Below are positions 44,928-53,823 of a DNA stretch of 64,000 bases, piece after piece; position 1 is the first letter of the stretch, and each line of letters starts with the position of its first letter. Made by a program: the position numbers and the translations under genes. Source of the stretch: Herbiconiux moechotypicola (GTDB taxonomy: Bacteria > Actinomycetota > Actinomycetes > Actinomycetales > Microbacteriaceae). Where the stretch lies: contig NZ_JANLCN010000011.1 in NCBI RefSeq assembly GCF_024979255.1, positions 62,001 through 126,000 of the forward strand, read 5' to 3'. The notes under the pieces were generated by a model. The model had not been told where the DNA came from. It ran no database searches and was given only the letters and a program-made list of their open reading frames with translations.

Positions 44928-45442
44928 CGCCGTCCGATCACGGTGATGACACCGCGGGCAACGACGTGCGGGAGGATGTTGAACGACACGAAGGCCGGCG
45001 TGGCTTCGGCGTCGAGTCCGAGCTCGGTGATGCTGGCGACATCGAGGGCCTGCACGGCGATGGCGTAGTGGTCGGTCGCACCGGCGGGCGGCGCCGATCC
45101 GATGAACTGCGCAGCTCGTGCATCGTTCTTCACCGTCCACGCCTGGCCAGGAAGCTCGGTCACGCCGGAGGGCAGTTCGGTCGTGTCAGCGGGGAGGTCG
45201 ACGACCATCCAGTGCCAGAAGCCCGACGGCGTGGGCGCCTCGGGGTCGTACACCGAGACAACGAAGCTCTTCGCCGCCTCCGGCGCACCGCTCCAGCTGA
45301 GCTGGGGCGAGCGATCTTCTCCGCCCGGCACGCCGAACATCGCGGAGTACTGCGCGGTCGCGAACTCGCCGCCGTCCTCAACATCGGCGCTGGTCAGGGT
45401 CAGCGCGGGAACGGCGGGCAGGTGATCGTAAGGAGTGGTCAT
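44924..45442 (-). CDS. YbhB/YbcL family PEBP-like protein
   Basis: 172 residues from the ATG at 45442 with an AAGGAAAA site. Phosphatidylethanolamine-binding-protein fold: SPQLSWSGAPEAAKSFVVSVYDPEAPTPSGFWHWMVVDLP, the anion-binding DP...HW motif of the family, and DHYAIAVQALD. Bacterial YbhB/YbcL proteins are of unclear function. Coupled to the SDR gene. Confidence 0.92.
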   Translation of the reverse strand: MTTPYDHLPAVPALTLTSADVEDGGEFATAQYSAMFGVPGGEDRSPQLSWSGAPEAAKSFVVSVYDPEAPTPSGFWHWMVVDLPADTTELPSGVTELPGQAWTVKNDARAAQFIGSAPPAGATDHYAIAVQALDVASITELGLDAEATPAFVSFNILPHVVARGVITVIGRR

Positions 45443-45522
45443 AGTATTTTCCTTCTGGATTCGTGAGTGGGCCGACGCACGGGTGCGCACCGGACGTTAG
45501 TGGCGGCAGGGGGACGGTCGCG

Positions 45523-46569
45523 TCACTCGTCGGAGACAACGACCTTGCCGATCGCACGACCCGACTCGACGATCCGGTGGGCGGCGATGAGGTTCTGAGG
45601 GCCGATCGGCGAGAGACGCTCGGTGGCTGTCGTGCGGACGCGCCCCTCGTCGACGAGTTCGGCGACACGGTCGAGGATGCGGTGCTGCTCGATCATGTCG
45701 GCTGTCTGGCGGAGCGATCGAGCGAACATGAACTCCCAGTGCCACGACAGCGCCTTGCCCTTGAGGCTGACGACGTCGAGGTGGTGGGGGTCGTCGATAG
45801 CGACGATCTGCCCGAACGGCTTGGCGATCCGCACGTACGAGTCGACCGCGCCGGGCTTGGCCGATGCGGCGGTGAAGATCCAATCAACGCCGTCCGGCGC
45901 TGCGGCGAGGACGTTCTCCGCCAGATCCCCGGCGTGGTCCACGACCTCGTCGGCACCCAGCGACCGCACCCAGTCCTGCGTCTCGGGACGCGAAGCGGTC
46001 CCGATCACACGGACCCGGGGCGCGAGCACCTTGGCGAGCTGGATCATGATCGAGCCGACCCCGCCTGCAGCTCCGACGATCAGGAGCGTGCCCGAGCTCG
46101 TCTCGGTCAGCTGGAGCTTGTCGAACAGCGCCTCGTACGCCGTGAGAGCGGTCAGCGGCAAGGCGGCTGCATCGGCCCAGGAGAGGGAAGCCGGCTTGCG
46201 TCCGACGATACGCTCATCCACGGCCTGGTAGTGCGCGTTGGAACCGGGCCTGTCGATCGCTCCCGCGTAGTAGACGTGGGCACCCTCCTCGAACAGGGTG
46301 ACCGACTCGCCTCGTGCGACCACGACGCCAGCCGCGTCGTATCCCAGCACGCGGAATCCGCCGGGGTTCGCGTGGGCGCGCTGCTTTACATCGACGGGGT
46401 TCACGCTGACGGCACGCACCTCGACGAGGAGGTCGTGGGGGCCGATCTTCGGTACCGGGATGGTGCTGGAGATAAGCGCATCCGGCGCATCGATCGGTCG
46501 GTTGGCGCTGTAGCCGACCGCCGCCATCGACGAGGGCAGCGGCTGCTCTGGGTTCCGTGTACTGGTCAT
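45523..46569 (-). CDS. Zinc-type alcohol dehydrogenase-like / quinone oxidoreductase
   Basis: 348 residues. GroES-like domain (VRAVSVNPVDVKQRAHANPGGFRVLGYDAAGVVVARGESVTLFEEGAHVYYAG) and Rossmann motif LLIVGAAGGVGSIMIQLAKVL. The protein matches the zinc-binding-dehydrogenase/QOR class (ZADH1-type) that reduces enones or quinones. First gene of a leftward three-gene unit. Its upstream region (46570-46705) is shared with the 3' end of the XRE gene transcribed in the same direction. Confidence 0.92.
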   Translation of the reverse strand: MTSTRNPEQPLPSSMAAVGYSANRPIDAPDALISSTIPVPKIGPHDLLVEVRAVSVNPVDVKQRAHANPGGFRVLGYDAAGVVVARGESVTLFEEGAHVYYAGAIDRPGSNAHYQAVDERIVGRKPASLSWADAAALPLTALTAYEALFDKLQLTETSSGTLLIVGAAGGVGSIMIQLAKVLAPRVRVIGTASRPETQDWVRSLGADEVVDHAGDLAENVLAAAPDGVDWIFTAASAKPGAVDSYVRIAKPFGQIVAIDDPHHLDVVSLKGKALSWHWEFMFARSLRQTADMIEQHRILDRVAELVDEGRVRTTATERLSPIGPQNLIAAHRIVESGRAIGKVVVSDE

Positions 46570-46705
46570 GACCTCATGCTTCTCCCGGGATAGTGGTTAC
46601 CCGCAAGGGCATCGAGTACCCCTTAGATACCGATGCACTGCGTCCACTTCGAGGATCGCCAGGTCGAGAGAGGTCGTCGTGCCCCAGAGAGGGCCACCAC
46701 CGCGC

Positions 46706-47527
46706 TCAGGGTGGCGTCTCAGAGAAGAGGCGCTCGAGTGCGTGCGCCGACGCCGACCCGGGCGCCGCGTGGTAGATGACGAGGACGAGCCCCTCGGGGT
46801 CTATGGAGAGCTTCTCCCGCAGGAGATGGAGCCGGCCGAGCTCGGGATGGTCGATGAGAGCCGCGTCGGACCCGCCGATGCGCACCTCATGACGCGACCA
46901 CAGCATCAGGAAGCGATCGCTCCGGAGCGACAGCTCCCCGACCAAGGACTGGAATCGCGGATCGCTGTAATCCGTGCCGATGTCGGCGCGGAGCTGGGCC
47001 ACGACGGAGGCCGTGCTCGACTCCCAATCGGGATGGTACGACCGGGCGATCTCGTCGGTGAACAGCGAGATCAATCGATTCCGTCCGACCTGCAATGACG
47101 GCTCGAGGGCGGACGCCATCCGATTCACCGCCAGGACGTCTCGGTAGCGGTTCATCACGAACGCAGGGACGTTCAGGGTCTCGAGCAGCAGCGCGATCCC
47201 CTTCGGCACGACCGACGTCGACTCATGTGCACGGTCGGGCCGACGTCGTCCCCTGTCGCGTGCGAGCTCGTTCGAGTGAGCCCGGCTCTCTCGATCCAGG
47301 AGCAGCGCATCGCCGAGGGCGTCGAGGACCTGCTGCGAGGGATGCTTGTCTCGACCCTGCTCGAGCCGCAGGTAGTACTCCGCGCTGATCCCCGCCAGAG
47401 TGGCGACCTCCTCACGCCGCAGCCCCGGAACGCGACGGCGCGACCCGGAGGGCAGCCCGACCTCATCCGGTCGGATCAACTCGCGGCGAGCCCTCAGAAA
47501 CTCTCCGAGCAGGTTGTCCTTCTCCAT
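46706..47527 (-). CDS. XRE regulator with MmyB-like ligand-binding domain
   Basis: 273 residues. N-terminal HTH (LGEFLRARRELIRPDEVGL ... GLRREEVATLAGISAEYYLRLEQGRDKHPSQQVLDALGDALL) and a MmyB-like sensor domain (LETLNVPAFVMNRYRDVLAVNRMASALEPS ... FLMLWSRHEVRIGG). Divergent from the SDR at 47663, its probable target. The intervening 135 bases include a TTAC-TAG-GTAA palindrome near 47580-47592. Confidence 0.92.
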   Translation of the reverse strand: MEKDNLLGEFLRARRELIRPDEVGLPSGSRRRVPGLRREEVATLAGISAEYYLRLEQGRDKHPSQQVLDALGDALLLDRESRAHSNELARDRGRRRPDRAHESTSVVPKGIALLLETLNVPAFVMNRYRDVLAVNRMASALEPSLQVGRNRLISLFTDEIARSYHPDWESSTASVVAQLRADIGTDYSDPRFQSLVGELSLRSDRFLMLWSRHEVRIGGSDAALIDHPELGRLHLLREKLSIDPEGLVLVIYHAAPGSASAHALERLFSETPP

Positions 47528-47662
47528 GCGATCACGATACGGCCGCGTGCACCTCGCGCACCGCTCAGCCTGCCCCCGCTTTTACTAGGTAATCCCGAGG
47601 CCTGGATGCCCCGCCGAGCCGGGCGCACGATGAGGTCGTCAACCTAAACGAAGGGAATCGAA

Positions 47663-48499
47663 ATGGAACGACGTACCTGGCTGATCACCGGTGCCAGCAG
47701 CGGATTCGGTCGCCTGATGACCGAGCAGCTCCTCCGCCGCGGCGACCGCGTGGCCGCGACCGCACGACGCACGGAAGCCCTGGACGATCTCGCCGCCACC
47801 TACGGCGACGCGCTCTGGACCGCTCACCTGGATGTCACCGACACTGAGGAGCTCCGCGCCGTCGTCGAGCGCGCCTTCGCCGAGCTCGGGCGCATCGACG
47901 TGATCGTGAGCAACGCCGGCTACGGCCTCTTCGGCGCCGCCGAGGAGCTCTCCGACGAGCAGATTCAGGCTCAGCTGGCGACGAACCTGATCGCGCCGAT
48001 CCAGCTGCTGCGCGCCGCGGTGCCGTACCTCCGTGAGCAGAACGGCGGTCGCATCATCCAGGTGTCGACCTACGGCGGCCAAGCCACCAACCCCGGAGCG
48101 TCGCTCTACCACGCGAGCAAGTGGGGCGTGGAGGGCTTCATGGAGGGCAATGCCCGCGACCTCGCCCCGTTCGGCATCGGGGTCACGATCGTCGAGCCCG
48201 GCAGCGCTGCGACCGGCTTCCGTGTCGACAGCTCCCAGCTCCCCACCCCGCTGGAAGCCTACGACGGCACCCCCGCCGCGATGAGCCGCGGCATCCAGAA
48301 CCCGGCACTGCCTTCGGTCAGCGACCCCGAGAAGGTCGCCGCCGCCATCATCGCCTCGGTCGATGTGTCCCCGGCTCCGCTGCGCCTCGTGACCGGCAGC
48401 GACTCGCAGAAGTACATCCGCGACGCTCTCGCCGAGCGGCTGGCCGACATCGACGCGCAGAAGGCGAGCGCAGCGACGACCGATCTGGCCAGCGCATGA
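47663..48499 (+). CDS. SDR family oxidoreductase
   Basis: 278 residues. TGASSGFG (9-16), SNAGYG and YHASK mark an intact classical SDR, close to the group with a long C-terminal tail (here SQKYIRDALAERLADIDAQKA). Ribosome site GAAGGGAATC precedes the ATG. The stop overlaps the start of a second SDR gene (ATGA). Probably controlled by the divergent XRE regulator. Confidence 0.93.
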   Translation: MERRTWLITGASSGFGRLMTEQLLRRGDRVAATARRTEALDDLAATYGDALWTAHLDVTDTEELRAVVERAFAELGRIDVIVSNAGYGLFGAAEELSDEQIQAQLATNLIAPIQLLRAAVPYLREQNGGRIIQVSTYGGQATNPGASLYHASKWGVEGFMEGNARDLAPFGIGVTIVEPGSAATGFRVDSSQLPTPLEAYDGTPAAMSRGIQNPALPSVSDPEKVAAAIIASVDVSPAPLRLVTGSDSQKYIRDALAERLADIDAQKASAATTDLASA

Positions 48500-49266
48500 C
48501 ACCCACGGAATCCGACTCCCCTCGCGTGGCCGTCGTCACCGGTGGCACGCAAGGGATCGGATTCGCCATCGCGGCATCGCTGGCACAACGCGGATTCGCC
48601 GTAGCCATGCTCGGGCGCTCGATCGAGACCGGGAGCGCCGCGGCGAAGAGGCTCGGAGCCGGACACCGCTTCTTCTCGTGCGACGTCGGCGACGAACAGC
48701 AGATAGTCGACACGTTCGGCGCCATCGAGCGCGAGCTCGGACAGGTGCAGGTCCTGGTCAACAACGCGGGTGTGGGACGGGCGGCGTCGATCGACGACCT
48801 CACGAGCAGCGACTGGGACGCGCTCATGTCCGTCGACCTGAAAGCCGCCTGGCTGTGCACCCGCGCCGCGCTCCCCGCGCTCCGCGCCGGCGGCGGCTCG
48901 GTGGTCAATATCGCCTCCATCCACGCCCACCTGACCCGGAAGGGACTGTTCCCCTACGCCGCGGCCAAGTCGGGCATGCTGGGGCTGACACGATCGATGG
49001 CGCTGGAACTGGCCGCCGACGGAATCCGCGTGAATGCCGTGTGTCCCGGTTACGTGCGCACGCCACCCATGGTCGCGCAGTACCAGGAGCGCCCCGACCC
49101 CGAGGCGGCGTGGGAGCACCTTCAAAGCGTCCAACCCCTCGGGCGGGTCGGCGAACCGGAGGAGATCGCCTCGGTGGTCGCGTTCCTCGCATCACCGGAG
49201 GCAAGCTTCGTCACCGGCGCATCCTGGGATGTGGATGGCGGCTTGGGGGCGCGCTTTGCCACCTGA
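48496..49266 (+). CDS. SDR family oxidoreductase
   Basis: 256 residues. TGGTQGIG, NNAGVG, catalytic YAAAK and the terminal FVTGASWDVDGG are all canonical, close to the FabG/glucose dehydrogenase-like group. The ATG at 48496 is fixed by the overlap with the previous stop. A YCII-like gene overlaps its end, making a three-gene operon. Confidence 0.93.
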   Translation: MTPTESDSPRVAVVTGGTQGIGFAIAASLAQRGFAVAMLGRSIETGSAAAKRLGAGHRFFSCDVGDEQQIVDTFGAIERELGQVQVLVNNAGVGRAASIDDLTSSDWDALMSVDLKAAWLCTRAALPALRAGGGSVVNIASIHAHLTRKGLFPYAAAKSGMLGLTRSMALELAADGIRVNAVCPGYVRTPPMVAQYQERPDPEAAWEHLQSVQPLGRVGEPEEIASVVAFLASPEASFVTGASWDVDGGLGARFAT

Positions 49267-49576
49267 GAGACGGGCGCTCCATGTCGTGGAGTACAGCTGG
49301 ACAAAAGACCGAGAATCAGCCGTCCGCGCCGCGTACCCGCGACACCGCGCCCATGTCGACACCCTCGAAGGCCTCTGGTTGATCGGCCTCCTCAACACCG
49401 AGAACGAGACCGACGAGCCGCTCGTGACGCGCGCGATGGCCGTCTTCACGGACGACCGCTCAGCCGCCGAGTTCGCGGAGAACGACCCCCTCTTCCGCGA
49501 GGGACTGGCCACCGTGACGGCCGAGACCGGTTGGAATCCGCTCGACTACGGGTCAGGCAAGGAACGGTCACTCTGA
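49256..49576 (+). CDS. YCII-related (YciI-like) protein
   Basis: About 106 residues from a TTG at 49256; a GTG at 49286 would cut into the first strand (ALHVVEYSW), so the TTG is preferred. The fold pattern VVEYSWTKDRESAVRAAYPRHRAHVDTLEGLWLIGLL ... AMAVFTDDRSAAEFAENDPLFREGLATV is that of the YciI/dimeric alpha-beta barrel family, including the conserved His of RHRAH. Members can be small lyases or dehydrogenase partners; with two SDRs upstream it probably acts on the same compound. Its last nine bases overlap the convergent LysR gene. Confidence 0.8.
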   Translation: MPPERRALHVVEYSWTKDRESAVRAAYPRHRAHVDTLEGLWLIGLLNTENETDEPLVTRAMAVFTDDRSAAEFAENDPLFREGLATVTAETGWNPLDYGSGKERSL

Positions 49577-50503
49577 GCGCTGAAGGGTAATCGGCAGGTC
49601 GCCGCGAAAGCCCGTGTAGTCCCGTATGAACCGCTCCATCTCGAGCGTGGCCGGGGAGAGCTTCTTGCCGGCCACGTGAGCGATGACCACCCGCCTCACC
49701 GCGTGATCGTCTTCGATCGCCAAAGTCGCCAGCCCACTTTCGCCCACGAGCGACACACCCAGGGCGCTCATCACCCCCACACCCAATCCCGCTCGCACCA
49801 TCGAAGCCAAGGTGCTCGGTGAAGCGACGAGTCGACTCGACGCCGGAACCACCCCAGCACGGGAAAGCAGATGACCGATCTCCGGCGATATCCCTCCGGC
49901 ACTCCGTCCGTCACCCGGAGTGATGATGTCGAGCCCGGCGAGACTCGACAGGCCGACGCTGCCCTCACCTGCCAGGTCATGGCCGGTGTGGACCAGCACC
50001 AGGAGCGGCTCCGTCCACAGCTCGGTCCACGAGAGCTCCGGAAAGGACTCGACGTGGGCGCGAGGGATCAGAGCCAGATCGGCGGTGCCGGTGAACAGCA
50101 GCTCCGCGAGCGAAGCGGTCGGCATCTCGATGACATCGACGGACACGGCACGATGCAGGCGGGAGAACCGTTCCAGGACGTCGGGCAGCACCAGGCTCGC
50201 CACGCTCGAGATGCTCCCCAGCCGAACGGCGCCATACGCCTCGCCTCCCAGCGCGGCCACCTCGACGCGCGCCTTGTCGAAGCTCGACAGGATGTCCCGA
50301 GCATGCCCGAGGAAGGCCTCCCCCGACGCTGTCAGCGTGACAGGCCTTCGACTCCGCTCGACCAGCACGCTTCCGAGCTCACGCTCAAGGCTGCCCACGT
50401 CTGCGCTCACTCTGGACTGCGCCCGGCGAAGGTGCAAGCCCGCGCGGACGAATCCCCCATGCTCGACGACGGCGACGAACGAGCGAATCCAGCCGAGCTG
50501 CAT
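49568..50503 (-). CDS. LysR family regulator
   Basis: 311 residues. Winged-HTH GWIRSFVAVVEHGGFVRAGLHLRRAQSRVSADVGSLERELGSVLVERS, then a LysR substrate-binding domain with GAVRLGSISSVASLVLPDVLERF. Divergent from the malonate/maleate-like decarboxylase gene with a near-perfect LysR box between the starts, so it is the likely activator of that gene and of the transporter behind it. Confidence 0.92.
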   Translation of the reverse strand: MQLGWIRSFVAVVEHGGFVRAGLHLRRAQSRVSADVGSLERELGSVLVERSRRPVTLTASGEAFLGHARDILSSFDKARVEVAALGGEAYGAVRLGSISSVASLVLPDVLERFSRLHRAVSVDVIEMPTASLAELLFTGTADLALIPRAHVESFPELSWTELWTEPLLVLVHTGHDLAGEGSVGLSSLAGLDIITPGDGRSAGGISPEIGHLLSRAGVVPASSRLVASPSTLASMVRAGLGVGVMSALGVSLVGESGLATLAIEDDHAVRRVVIAHVAGKKLSPATLEMERFIRDYTGFRGDLPITLQRSE

Positions 50504-50512
50504 AGCTCGACC

Positions 50513-50535
50513 CTACATCCGATTTTCGGATGTAG
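50513..50535. promoter_or_regulatory. LysR box (T-N11-A) in a 23-bp inverted repeat
   Basis: CTACATCCGA (50513-50522), three T bases, and TCGGATGTAG (50526-50535) form a perfect 10-bp inverted repeat that contains TCCGATTTTCGGA, the T-N11-A core recognised by LysR proteins. It lies 10 bases upstream of the LysR start and 80 bases upstream of the divergent enzyme start. Confidence 0.75.
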
Positions 50536-50614
50536 ATGATCCGCATTGAGCGGGGTCCGCGCAAAGAGGCCGTCGATAGCGTCGAACGACCGACACATCT
50601 CGACGAGGAGAATC

Positions 50615-51400
50615 ATGACCGACACCATCACCGGCACCACTCACGACCGCACGCGCTACGTCAACTCGATGGGACCTCGCGGCGTCATCGGCATCATGAC
50701 GCCTGGGCCCAATGTCATCGTCGAGAACGAGATGATGGACATGCGACCCGCCGGCGTGATCAATGCCGTGGACCGCTACTACGTACCCAACCAGTCGATC
50801 GACGCCGACGAGGACTGGGCGATCATCATGAAGCACGTCGCCGCGAACCTCGACGAGTCCGTCCGACGACTCAACGAAGCACTCATCGACCATCTGATCC
50901 TCGGCATGTCCTCCCAGAGCTTCATGGGCGGGGTCAAGGGCAGCTTCGCGCTGCAAGAGCACCTCGAAGAGGTATCAGGAGTGCCCGTCACGATGGGCGC
51001 TCAGTCTGCAGAAGCTGCCTTCGAGGCCGTCGGGGCCAGAAAGATCGCCCTGGTGACGCCCTACTACCCGATCATCGAGAAGCAGGCCGCCTCGTACTTC
51101 TCCGATCGCGGCTACGACGTCGTGCACATCGAAGGCCTCAAGTGCAAGAGCATCATCGAGGTCGCCTCCCAGACCGCGGAGACGCTGGAACGCGCCGTCG
51201 AGGTCGCCGACTCGCACAAGCCCGATGCCATCATTCAGCTCGGCACCAATCTGCACTTCGCCCAGGTCGCTGCCACGATGGAGGAACGGCTTAACAAACC
51301 CGTCTTCGCGGTCGGTACCGCCATCTACTGGAACGCGCTCCGCAAAATGGGCATCACCGACCGGTATGCCGGATTTGGCAGCCTCCTCGCTGCACACTGA
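50615..51400 (+). CDS. Maleate isomerase/arylmalonate decarboxylase family protein without catalytic Cys
   Basis: 261 residues, ATG after GAGGAG. The two-domain Asp/Glu-racemase fold is clear: GVIGIMTPGPNVIVENEMM at the start, HLILGMSSQSFMGG in the first active-site loop, ARKIALVTPYYPIIEKQAASYF, and DAIIQLGTNLHF in the second loop. In maleate isomerase and arylmalonate decarboxylase one or both loops carry the catalytic Cys; here both positions are Ser/Gly/Thr, and the only Cys is Cys177 (GLKCKS), elsewhere. The enzyme may use a different mechanism. Next to a dicarboxylate transporter and under a LysR box. Confidence 0.85.
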   Translation: MTDTITGTTHDRTRYVNSMGPRGVIGIMTPGPNVIVENEMMDMRPAGVINAVDRYYVPNQSIDADEDWAIIMKHVAANLDESVRRLNEALIDHLILGMSSQSFMGGVKGSFALQEHLEEVSGVPVTMGAQSAEAAFEAVGARKIALVTPYYPIIEKQAASYFSDRGYDVVHIEGLKCKSIIEVASQTAETLERAVEVADSHKPDAIIQLGTNLHFAQVAATMEERLNKPVFAVGTAIYWNALRKMGITDRYAGFGSLLAAH

Positions 51401-51435
51401 CCCCCCCCAGAGCCTGACTGCATTCGGAGCCGATG

Positions 51436-52689
51436 ATGCCTCTCGAACTCATATCCATAGCCGTACTCGTCGTCATCTTCGTGGCGTCCGCGCTCCTGAA
51501 GATCAACATGGGAGCCATCGCGCTCGTCGCCACCTTCCTCGTCGGGACACTCCTGGCGGGGGAGGGAATCGACGATGTCCTCTCCGGATTCCCGACCGAC
51601 CTGTTCGTCATCCTGGTGGGAGTCACGTTCCTCTTCGCCATAGCCCAGAACAACGGCACGATCGACTGGGTCGTCGAACGCGCCGTGTTCCTCACCGGAG
51701 GACGAACCTGGGCGCTGCCCTGGGTGATGTTCACCATCGCGGCCGCTCTGGGCGCGGCGGGCGCGGTTCCTCCCGCTGCCGTCGCGATCATCGCACCGAC
51801 CGCTCTGAGCCTTGCACGACGCAATGGCATATCACCCCTGTTCATGGGGCTGATGATCGCCAACGGGGTCAGCGCCGGCGAGTTCTCACCGATCGGCGTC
51901 TTCGGCATCATCGTGAACGGACTGGCAGATCAAGCCGGCCTCGCATACTCACCAGGGCTGCTCTTCCTCAGCACGTTCACCTTCAACCTGCTGCTCTGCC
52001 TCGTGCTGCACCTCTGGTTCACGCGCCGCAACGCACCGAAGGTCGACGTCGTGGACACAACGAGCATCCCCGCGTCGAGAGCAGACCTGCCGGCGACGAC
52101 CGTTGCCGTGGTTCTGACGCTGTGCGCGATCCTAGGAATGGTCGCATCCGTTCTGTTCTTCGCAGTCAACATCGGCTTCGCCGCACTGACCGCAGCAGTC
52201 GTGGTCTCCATCGTCTCGCCCCGCGCGGGCAAAGCAGCGGTCCCGATGATCGCATGGCCCACGGTCTTCCTCATCACCGGCATCGTCACGTATGTCGGAC
52301 TGCTGGAGAGGGTCGGGGCGATCGACTACCTCGGAAACGCCGTCGGATCCGTAGGAGCACCCCTGCTCGCCGCACTGCTCATCTGCCTCCTCGGCGGCGT
52401 CGTCTCCGCGTTCGCCTCGACGACCGGCATCTTGGGTGCGCTGGTGCCCCTCGCAGTTCCGTTCATGCTCGCAGGCGACGTCAACTCCGTGACGATGCTG
52501 ATCGCACTGTCGATCGCATCCTCAGTCGTCGACGCCTCGCCTTTCTCGACCACAGGTGCGCTCATCATCGCCAACGTGCCCGCCGAGCACCGCGACCGGC
52601 TCTTCAGTCAGCTTCTGCGGTGGGGTCTCTCCATGATCGTCGTGGCACCGGTGCTCGCCTGGACAATCTTCGTCCTCCCGGGGTGGTAG
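51436..52689 (+). CDS. Dicarboxylate transporter (SLC13/MatC-like)
   Basis: 417 residues, about 11 membrane helices. Two inverted halves with AGAVPPAAVAIIAPTALSLARRNGISPLFMGLMIANGVSAGEFSPIGVFG and GGVVSAFASTTGILGALVPLAVPFML resemble the MatC/ArsB-like dicarboxylate carriers. Ribosome site GGAG precedes the ATG; a second ATG starts three bases earlier. Together with the upstream racemase-fold enzyme it suggests uptake and conversion of malonate- or maleate-type diacids. Confidence 0.88.
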   Translation: MPLELISIAVLVVIFVASALLKINMGAIALVATFLVGTLLAGEGIDDVLSGFPTDLFVILVGVTFLFAIAQNNGTIDWVVERAVFLTGGRTWALPWVMFTIAAALGAAGAVPPAAVAIIAPTALSLARRNGISPLFMGLMIANGVSAGEFSPIGVFGIIVNGLADQAGLAYSPGLLFLSTFTFNLLLCLVLHLWFTRRNAPKVDVVDTTSIPASRADLPATTVAVVLTLCAILGMVASVLFFAVNIGFAALTAAVVVSIVSPRAGKAAVPMIAWPTVFLITGIVTYVGLLERVGAIDYLGNAVGSVGAPLLAALLICLLGGVVSAFASTTGILGALVPLAVPFMLAGDVNSVTMLIALSIASSVVDASPFSTTGALIIANVPAEHRDRLFSQLLRWGLSMIVVAPVLAWTIFVLPGW

Positions 52690-52728
52690 CCCGTATCAAG
52701 GTGTTGGATACGGCTCGCGGCTGAGCCC

Positions 52729-53271
52729 TCAGTTCGAATCTAGATGAGAGTTGAGGCGACCCAAGCTCTCCAGGGCTACTCGGCCGCTGTCGTCCGCAGG
52801 GCTCCATATAACAAGAGTGTCGTCGGCTGAACCACCGATTGTAAAGAGATGAAACACGAGCGAGTAGACCCCGACGGCAGGGTGGTTGAATTCCAGCCTT
52901 CCCGACATGCTTGGCGACGGCTCTTTCGCCCACTCTGTTGAGAACGAAGTGCTCCGAGCCACCAACTCTCCAATAAGGTCGAGGTAGGTCCCGTCTTCAG
53001 CATTCCGCAGCAGTGATTCCCTCAGGAGCGCCACAAGCTGGGCGCGCCCGATCGCAAGATCTTCAGGGCTCGCATGAGCAGCAGCTGAGAAAAACGCAGT
53101 CCTCACGAGATTGCTGCCCGCCGAGAATCCTGCCGCCACCTCCCTGGCCAACTGATTGGACTCAACCACATTCATGTGCTTGTCATAGACGAAAGCGGGA
53201 TGAAAAGTCAGGGAATCCACGAGCGATTTCAGCTCACTTCGTCGGCTCTGGTCGTACTGAAAAGTGCTCAC
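52729..53271 (-). CDS. MmyB-like sensor domain without HTH (truncated XRE regulator)
   Basis: 180 residues from a GTG at 53271. The sequence ELKSLVDSLTFHPAFVYDKHMNVVESNQLAREVAAGFSAGSNLVRTAFF ... YLDLIGELVARSTSFSTEWAKEPSPSMSGRLEFNHPAVG is the C-terminal sensor half of an XRE/MmyB regulator, but the N-terminal HTH is missing: upstream codons in frame carry no HTH pattern. Together with the facing hydrolase remnant it suggests a deletion that removed the divergent 5' ends of both genes. It may not be translated. Confidence 0.6.
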   Translation of the reverse strand: MSTFQYDQSRRSELKSLVDSLTFHPAFVYDKHMNVVESNQLAREVAAGFSAGSNLVRTAFFSAAAHASPEDLAIGRAQLVALLRESLLRNAEDGTYLDLIGELVARSTSFSTEWAKEPSPSMSGRLEFNHPAVGVYSLVFHLFTIGGSADDTLVIWSPADDSGRVALESLGRLNSHLDSN

Positions 53272-53330
53272 TGTGCAGACGCTACGGTCACGCGCTAGAG
53301 GCGGCGTGCTCCTCACAGGACCACCCAACG

Positions 53331-53820
53331 CGGTACGTGCCGGCCGCTGGCATGAGTGCGGGTGGCGGACTCGCTGCGGGGATTGCGTTGCTTGCCCGGG
53401 ACCGTCAGGGCCCGGCGCTTCTTGGTCAGCTACTGATCTGCCCGATACTCGACGATCGCGACAGTACGGTATCCACTTTGCAGTTCGATGGTGCAGGAAC
53501 CTGGGATCGCAGCTCCAACCTGACAGGGTGGACAGCGTTGCTGGGGAGCAGGCGAGGCACCCCGGAGGTGTCCATCTACGCCGCGCCCGCACGAGCTACC
53601 GACTTGACCGGTCTGCCGTCGACGTACATCGACTGTGGGAGTGCAGAGGTGTTCCGGGACGAGGACGTGGCGTATGCGAGCAGCCTGTGGGCCGCCGGAG
53701 TGCAGGCCGAGCTCCATGTGGGTGGGCGGCTTTCACGGCTTTGAGCTGATGGCTGACGCGGCGATCTCGCAGGCTGCGGTCGCTGCGCGACAGACCTGGG
53801 TCGACCGCCTGCTGGGGTGA
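53331..53820 (+). pseudogene. Alpha/beta hydrolase remnant (HSL family)
   Basis: The nucleophile motif AGMSAGGGLAAGIALLARDRQGP and GLPSTYIDCGSAEVFRDEDVAYASSLWAAGVQAELHV belong to the C-terminal half of a hormone-sensitive-lipase-type hydrolase. The N-terminal HGGG part is absent. Around 53715-53725 the frame shifts by one base: after ELHV the reading frame runs into a stop at 53742-53744, while another frame gives GGFHGFELMADAAISQAAVAARQTWVDRLLG to 53820. Both defects mark a pseudogene. Confidence 0.8.
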
Positions 53821-53823
53821 TGG

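Noticed and set aside
51225-52724. Long open frame on the + strand through the transporter region
   Set aside because: Its product is Arg/His-rich with no family pattern, while the frame at 51436-52689 encodes a clear transporter.
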